Source of the DNA: Patescibacteria group bacterium
GTDB lineage: Bacteria; Patescibacteriota; Minisyncoccia; Minisyncoccales; CG1-02-41-26
DNA length: 34,263 bases
Reading direction: 5' to 3'
Assembly (NCBI GenBank): GCA_023474835.1
Contig: JAMCXQ010000015.1
Span: 1 to 34,263, forward strand
Shown: positions 30,521 to 34,263 of the stretch, in pieces
Numbering within the stretch: position 1 is the first letter of the stretch
How the letters are laid out: each line of letters begins with the position of its first letter
Notes under the pieces: model-generated
The model's input: the letters and a program-made list of their open reading frames with translations, nothing else
Databases searched by the model: none
Told to the model about the DNA's origin: nothing
Translations under genes and position numbers: made by a program

Positions 30521-31111
30521 ATGATAGCATATTTATCGGGCAATGTGATTGCCAAAAAGGACAATTTTGCCATTATTGAAACGCAGGGAGTCGGCTACGA
30601 GGTTTATTTCAGCCAAAAAACCGTTGGCGAATTGCCGGCGGCCGGGGAGCGGGCAGCCGTTTTCTGCTGTTTGGAAGCAAGCGAGCGGGGCGTGAAACTT
30701 TACGGGTTTTTGAGTTTTGACGGGCTTGAGGTTTTCAAAATTATCCGCAATATCCAGGGCGTGGGGCCCAGGGCGGCCTCGGAAATTGCCAGCACCTGTG
30801 CAATACAGGAAATTGAAAGGCAGATAAAAGACAACAAGGCTGATTTTTTGCGAGACGTGCCGGGAATCGGGCCAAAAAAAGCAGCCAAAATTATTTTGGA
30901 ACTGTCGGGCCAGCTGGAAGCCGCCAAACTGGCGGGCCAAAAAAGCAAGGCCGAGCCCGCCCAAACAGACGAGGCGCTTTTGGCTTTAATGAACCTGGGG
31001 TTTGCCAAGCAGCAGGCAAAAGAGGCATTGGCGCAATTGCCCCTTGACGTCCAGGACGCGCAGAAAAAAATCGCCCTTGCCTTGAAAGTTTTGGGGCGAA
31101 AACCAAATTGA
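30521..31111 (+). CDS. ruvA: Holliday junction DNA-binding subunit RuvA
   Basis: RuvA holds Holliday junctions open for RuvB. It starts MIAYLSGNVIAKKDNFAIIETQGVGYEVYFS, the OB-fold signature. Tandem helix-hairpin-helix motifs follow (IIRNIQGVGPRAASEIAS and LRDVPGIGPKKAAKIILEL), with the family's FxxLIxVxGIGPKxA and PGIGKKTAERIxxEL patterns. The C-terminal domain has EALLALMNLGFAKQQAKEALAQL, which contacts RuvB. Length (196 residues) is normal. RuvB and RuvC are elsewhere (12986 and 10493), so the ruv genes are split in this genome. It is followed by a 70-bp gap before the isomerase gene. Confidence 0.97.
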   Translation: MIAYLSGNVIAKKDNFAIIETQGVGYEVYFSQKTVGELPAAGERAAVFCCLEASERGVKLYGFLSFDGLEVFKIIRNIQGVGPRAASEIASTCAIQEIERQIKDNKADFLRDVPGIGPKKAAKIILELSGQLEAAKLAGQKSKAEPAQTDEALLALMNLGFAKQQAKEALAQLPLDVQDAQKKIALALKVLGRKPN

Positions 31112-31185
31112 TTGGCTTTCGCGGACAATTTAGGCGGAGCTCCTGCGGAGCCGTTAAAAATTGCCCCGGGATTTTTCAAAAGATT

Positions 31186-32223
31186 ATGAAAGAAAAACAA
31201 TCGTCTCAACAGGAAACGGACAAAACCGCCAAAAGGAAACTTGAGCATATAAAGATTTGCCTGGAAGAAAACGTGCAGTCAACAATGAACAACGGCTTTG
31301 AAAGGATAAGTTTCAAAAGCTCGGAAAAACCCGGGATAAATCCTGAAAAAACGGATATTGTTGTTTCTTTTTTAGGCAGAAAATTCAACGCCCCGATTTT
31401 CATAGAAGCGATAACCGGTGGAGCTCCGGGCACGGAAAAAATAAATAAAAATTTGGCAACGGCCGGCCAAAAACTGGGAATTGGCATGGCTGTGGGTTCG
31501 CAAAGAGCAATGCTGGAAAATCCGGAGATCGGTTATACATATCAGGTGCGGGACGCAGCGCCCGACATATTTTTGCTGGCTAATATCGGCATAGCCCAGG
31601 TGCTGCAATATTCGCCAGAACAAATAGAGAGTTTGGTTAAAGCGATAAAAGCCGACGGCCTGGCCGTGCATTTTAACATAAGCCAGGAAATGGCCCAGAA
31701 AGAGGGCGACAAGGATTTTTCGGGCATTTACGAGGCTCTGGCCAGGTTGTGTTTTCGGGCCAAATTTCCGGTGATTGCCAAAGAGGTTGGTTTTGGAATG
31801 ACGGGGGATATGGCGAAACAACTGGAAAATTCAGGCGTTGCGGCAATAGACGTTGCCGGGGCCGGTGGCACGGACTGGCGCAAAATCGAGCTTTTGAGAA
31901 GCAATGAAATTGACGAAAATTATTCCAGCGAGGGCATACCAACGGCCTTATCCCTGGAACAATGTCTAAACTCGGTTAAAATTCCGGTTATTTCTTCCGG
32001 AGGCATAAGAACCGCAACGGACATTGCCAAATCCTTGGCAATGGGAGCGGCTTTGGCTGGTATGGCTTTGCCGCTATTGAAACCAGCCACTGTTTCGGCT
32101 GGCGAAGTTGTCAAGAAACTGAAAGAATATATTCTTGGGCTCAAAAAGATAATGGCCGGGCTCGGCGCTGAAAACATAAAAGAGTTGGGAAAAGTTATTC
32201 TTGAAGAAGAAATAAAAAGATAA
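31186..32223 (+). CDS. fni: Type 2 isopentenyl-diphosphate delta-isomerase
   Basis: This FMN- and NADPH-dependent enzyme converts isopentenyl diphosphate to dimethylallyl diphosphate, the starter of isoprenoid chains such as the undecaprenyl carrier. Motifs are: KRKLEHIKICLEENV at the start; APIFIEAITGGAPGTEKINKNLA (family ..ITGMTGG); MAVGSQRAML; FLLANIG; HFNISQE, with the catalytic glutamine and the metal-binding glutamate; VIAKEVGFGM; IDVAGAGGTDW; and VISSGGIRT. Length (345 residues) is normal. The ATG at 31186 is used because the upstream codons run through an imperfect dyad in the gap after ruvA. It is one base from the Mur ligase start, which links isoprenoid carrier supply with wall synthesis. 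The isomer family is clear; the upstream pathway (MVA or MEP) is not visible. Confidence 0.95.
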   Translation: MKEKQSSQQETDKTAKRKLEHIKICLEENVQSTMNNGFERISFKSSEKPGINPEKTDIVVSFLGRKFNAPIFIEAITGGAPGTEKINKNLATAGQKLGIGMAVGSQRAMLENPEIGYTYQVRDAAPDIFLLANIGIAQVLQYSPEQIESLVKAIKADGLAVHFNISQEMAQKEGDKDFSGIYEALARLCFRAKFPVIAKEVGFGMTGDMAKQLENSGVAAIDVAGAGGTDWRKIELLRSNEIDENYSSEGIPTALSLEQCLNSVKIPVISSGGIRTATDIAKSLAMGAALAGMALPLLKPATVSAGEVVKKLKEYILGLKKIMAGLGAENIKELGKVILEEEIKR

Positions 32224-32224
32224 A

Positions 32225-33574
32225 ATGGCGCTCAATAAAATTTTCAGGAAAATCGCCCCGTATTTTTTGGTGTCCGCGTACCATTTCGCCTGGGCGTTTT
32301 TTGGCGCTTTGCTGTGCGGATTTCCGTCAAGAAAACTTTTTGTTATTGGGATTACGGGCACGAACGGCAAATCAACGACCGTTTTGATGATTTGCCGCAT
32401 TTTGGAAGAAGCCGGATTTAAGGTTGGCTCGGTTTCTTCTTTGTGGGTTAAAATCGGGCAAAAAGAGCAACCAAATCCCTGGCACATGACAATGCCGGGC
32501 AGGTTCAGTTTGCAAAAACTGATGAGACAAATGGCAAAAGAGGGCTGCCATTACGCGGTTTTGGAAGTGACTTCCGAGGGCGTTTTGCAATCGCGCCACA
32601 AGTTCATTAATTTTCAGGCTGCGGTTTTAAGCAATTTGTCAGCCGAACACATTGAACGGCACGGCAGTTTTGAAAAATACCGAGAGGCCAAAGGAAAGTT
32701 TTTTGCGGCGGTAAAAGGAACGCATATTATAAACGCGGATGATGAAAACGCGGAGTATTTTCTGCAATTTTCCGCCAAGCAAAAGCTTCTTTTCTCTCTG
32801 AATCCCAAAATACTTAACACTCCGCTGCTACGTAGCAGCGGAGTGTTAAGTTATAGGGTGGTTATGGGAACAGGGGGAGCGGAAAATGTTGAAGAAAAAA
32901 ACGGGCAATTATCATTTAATGTTGATTCCGTGCCGTTTGTTTTGCCTTTGATGGGAAAATTTAATGTTTATAACAGTTTGGCGGCGATTTGTGTTGGTGT
33001 GTCGCAGGGGATTTCTTTGGAAATTTGCCAGAAGGCTCTGGCGAAAATCGGGCAGATTGCGGGTAGAATGGAAATTGTGCAAAAAGAGCCGTTTCTGGTA
33101 ATTGTCGATTTGGCGCATACGCCCCCGGCCCTTGAAAAAGTTTACCAAACCTGCCAGGCGATGTTAGGCCCTGGCAACAAAATTATCGCGGTTTTCGGGG
33201 CGGCCGGGGGCGGCCGGGACAAGTGGAAAAGGCCGGAACTGGGACATTTGGCCGCCAGATATTGCGGGGCGATCGTTTTGACTAATGAAGACCCATACGA
33301 CGAATCGCCTACCGGCATAATTAACCAGATTGCCGAGGGAATGCAAGGAGTTAAACTCCTTGCAAGGTGCAAGGAGTTTAACTCCTTGCGAGTTTTCAAG
33401 ATATTGGACAGGAGAGGAGCGATTAAAAAGGGGCTGGAACTGGCGCGACCAGGCGACATTGTTTTGCTTTTGGGCAAAGGCACCGAAGCGACAATGGTTT
33501 TTGAAAACGGCCGCAAAATCGCCTGGAACGAAAAAAAAGTTGTTGAGGAATCGTTAAACAATATTAACTTATGA
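32225..33574 (+). CDS. MurE/MurT-like Mur ligase without an N-terminal UDP-binding domain
   Basis: Mur ligases add amino acids to UDP-MurNAc precursors or amidate lipid II. The ATP loop GTNGKST is at residues 43-49. The short 40-residue N-terminus is a hydrophobic/amphipathic helix in place of the usual 90-100-residue substrate domain. HMTMPGRFSLQKLMRQM and VLEVTSEGVLQSRH follow the MurE central-domain pattern, as does LSAEHIERHGSFEKYREAK. The C-terminal domain has AHTPPALEKVY, VFGAAGGGRDKWKRPELG and NEDPYDESPTGI in place of the MurE DNPR motif. The missing domain is shared with MurT, so substrate is uncertain. Two palindromic elements (32812-32851 and 33343-33389) are translated within it. 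Its stop overlaps the next gene's start. Confidence 0.87.
   Translation: MALNKIFRKIAPYFLVSAYHFAWAFFGALLCGFPSRKLFVIGITGTNGKSTTVLMICRILEEAGFKVGSVSSLWVKIGQKEQPNPWHMTMPGRFSLQKLMRQMAKEGCHYAVLEVTSEGVLQSRHKFINFQAAVLSNLSAEHIERHGSFEKYREAKGKFFAAVKGTHIINADDENAEYFLQFSAKQKLLFSLNPKILNTPLLRSSGVLSYRVVMGTGGAENVEEKNGQLSFNVDSVPFVLPLMGKFNVYNSLAAICVGVSQGISLEICQKALAKIGQIAGRMEIVQKEPFLVIVDLAHTPPALEKVYQTCQAMLGPGNKIIAVFGAAGGGRDKWKRPELGHLAARYCGAIVLTNEDPYDESPTGIINQIAEGMQGVKLLARCKEFNSLRVFKILDRRGAIKKGLELARPGDIVLLLGKGTEATMVFENGRKIAWNEKKVVEESLNNINL
32812..32851. repeat. 40-bp perfect palindrome inside the Mur ligase gene
   Basis: All 20 pairs match around TACGTA. It is translated in frame as LNTPLLRSSGVLS, in the loop between the central domain strands before LPLMGKFNVYNSLAAI. 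No second copy of this sequence is in the window. Confidence 0.95.
33343..33389. repeat. 47-bp nested palindrome inside the Mur ligase gene
   Basis: Two 21-mers that are reverse complements of each other (33343-33363 and 33369-33389) flank a 5-nt AAGGT. Each 21-mer (GCAAGGAGTT...) is itself nearly palindromic. It adds about KLLARCKEFNSL ahead of the conserved ILDRRGAIKKGL. Confidence 0.92.
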
Positions 33575-34251
33575 GCGAGGCAAATTTTTTTAAAGAAAAA
33601 AGCCCGGAGGAAATTCTAAAAGCAAACGAAAAGCGTTTACGAAGCTGGGTTAAACCCTATAAACAGCCGGACAGTTCATTGGGCGCGGAAGATGATTTAA
33701 TGCAGATTGCCAGAGTTGCCTTTCTTGACGCTATCAAAACATTTGATCCCAAGAAAACAAAAAGCAAAAATTTTGATACCTGGGCGTGGTTTTGCGTTAG
33801 AAAAGCGGTCGTGGGCGAGCTTCGCGAGAAAGGTGGGGGCCTTAGCGGGGGTTCGTCGGAACAGCGTGGTGATCCTGTTATTAAAAAAGCGCAAAATTTC
33901 GGCATTGACGTTAGCAATACGGACAAAGCCGTTCCTTCAAGCCCGGACGATTCTAGAATTCAGGCATTAGCCAAACACTTTAAATTAAGCCCCCAATCGG
34001 TCGCGTCGCGTCTTTTACTGGCGCAAACAAAGGAAATGGCAAAACAGGAGGTGCGCCTTGATAAGATTCCTGCAAGTGAAGTTTTTATTAGTTCAGGTAA
34101 TAAAACAACGGGCAGAATAGAAGGCCAGGAAAATAATATCCTTTATAGCATAGGATTTGAAAAGCCAATTGACGACAAAATGGCTGACGAACAGTTATTG
34201 GAAATTATCAACGGGCTTCTTCCAAAAATTGAGAGTTTGGGTAATGCCTGA
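33571..34251 (+). CDS. Sigma-70 region 2-like protein
   Basis: It encodes 226 residues and overlaps the Mur ligase stop by four bases. The first 90 residues resemble sigma region 2. EDDLMQIARVAFLDAIKTFDPKKTKSKNFDTWAWFCVRKAVVGELRE matches DLxQxgxxgLxxAixxFDpxxgxxFxtyaxxxixxaixxxlR. The rest, after a Gly/Ser-rich linker, has ALAKHFKLSPQSVASRLLLAQ, which could be a helix-turn-helix (perhaps a residual region 4), then an unrelated tail. It may be a divergent sigma factor, an anti-sigma decoy or a phage-type transcription protein. Nothing shows which promoter it reads. It is complete, ending in TGA 12 bases before the window edge. Confidence 0.6.
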   Translation: MSEANFFKEKSPEEILKANEKRLRSWVKPYKQPDSSLGAEDDLMQIARVAFLDAIKTFDPKKTKSKNFDTWAWFCVRKAVVGELREKGGGLSGGSSEQRGDPVIKKAQNFGIDVSNTDKAVPSSPDDSRIQALAKHFKLSPQSVASRLLLAQTKEMAKQEVRLDKIPASEVFISSGNKTTGRIEGQENNILYSIGFEKPIDDKMADEQLLEIINGLLPKIESLGNA

Positions 34252-34263
34252 ATTCTAGAATCG

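Noticed and set aside
31122-31167. Imperfect inverted repeat in the ruvA-fni gap (GGACAATTTA ... TAAAAATTGCC around GGAGCTCC)
   Set aside because: The arms are interrupted by mismatches and shifted spacing, so it was not listed with the perfect palindromes; it may be a decayed copy or a weak terminator.

Overview
The window reads as a chromosomal segment of a Candidate Phyla Radiation (Patescibacteria) bacterium, most like the Parcubacteria-type lineages. The basis is gene content and style, not a database match. It has compact soluble housekeeping proteins, a DNA polymerase I without a 3'-5' exonuclease domain, a ComEA-type helix-hairpin-helix protein fused to a lamin-tail domain, a short PilB/GspE-type ATPase beside a degenerate DHH protein, and a VirD4/TraG-like ATPase beside small conserved hypotheticals. 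Several genes end in TGA, so UGA is a stop codon and the recoded CPR lineages are unlikely. Coding density is high and no gene-free stretch exceeds about 200 bases. No tRNA, rRNA, CRISPR array, transposase or origin was seen.

Layout. 1-3230: branched-chain amino acid (Liv-type) ABC transporter pieces on the minus strand (partial livM, livK, livH), interrupted by a plus-strand TrmB-family regulator. 3242-5329: class A penicillin-binding protein. 5409-10489: a tiny acidic protein and two large modular paralogous proteins of unknown function, one carrying a C39-like cysteine-peptidase domain; the smaller paralog appears frameshifted near its N-terminus. 10493-13966: ruvC, yebC, a ComEA/lamin-tail protein and ruvB on the minus strand. 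13994-14149: a probable structured non-coding RNA with a consensus promoter and strong terminator. 14157-16495: PilB/GspE-type ATPase and degenerate DHH protein. 16530-23717: plus-strand run of tsaE, polA, a V4R-like sensor candidate, a soluble histidine kinase, a single-domain response regulator, mutM and holA. 23770-24045: rpsT. 24197-28530: three hypotheticals around a VirD4-like ATPase. 28527-34251: uvrB divergent from ruvA, then type 2 isopentenyl-diphosphate isomerase, a Mur ligase and a sigma-region-2-like protein.

The most striking signal cuts across these regions. Long perfect or near-perfect DNA palindromes (22-48 bp) and short heptamer tandem arrays sit inside the reading frames of conserved housekeeping genes: uvrB twice, the Mur ligase twice, the ComEA-like gene, polA, yebC, and tsaE in its middle and at its 3' end. 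They also occur in intergenic gaps. Each coding insertion is in frame and lies in a loop, linker or tail. Two palindrome families recur. In one, arm differences between copies are compensated so that symmetry stays perfect. This resembles the Rickettsia palindromic elements in behaviour, but the sequences look different and no mobilising enzyme is in the window.

Working together: the DNA-repair and replication genes (ruvA, ruvB, ruvC, uvrB, mutM, polA, holA) dominate. The surface-related genes (penicillin-binding protein, Mur ligase, ComEA-like, PilB-like and VirD4-like ATPases, Liv transporter) fit a small cell that has a peptidoglycan wall and probably takes up DNA and amino acids from other cells.
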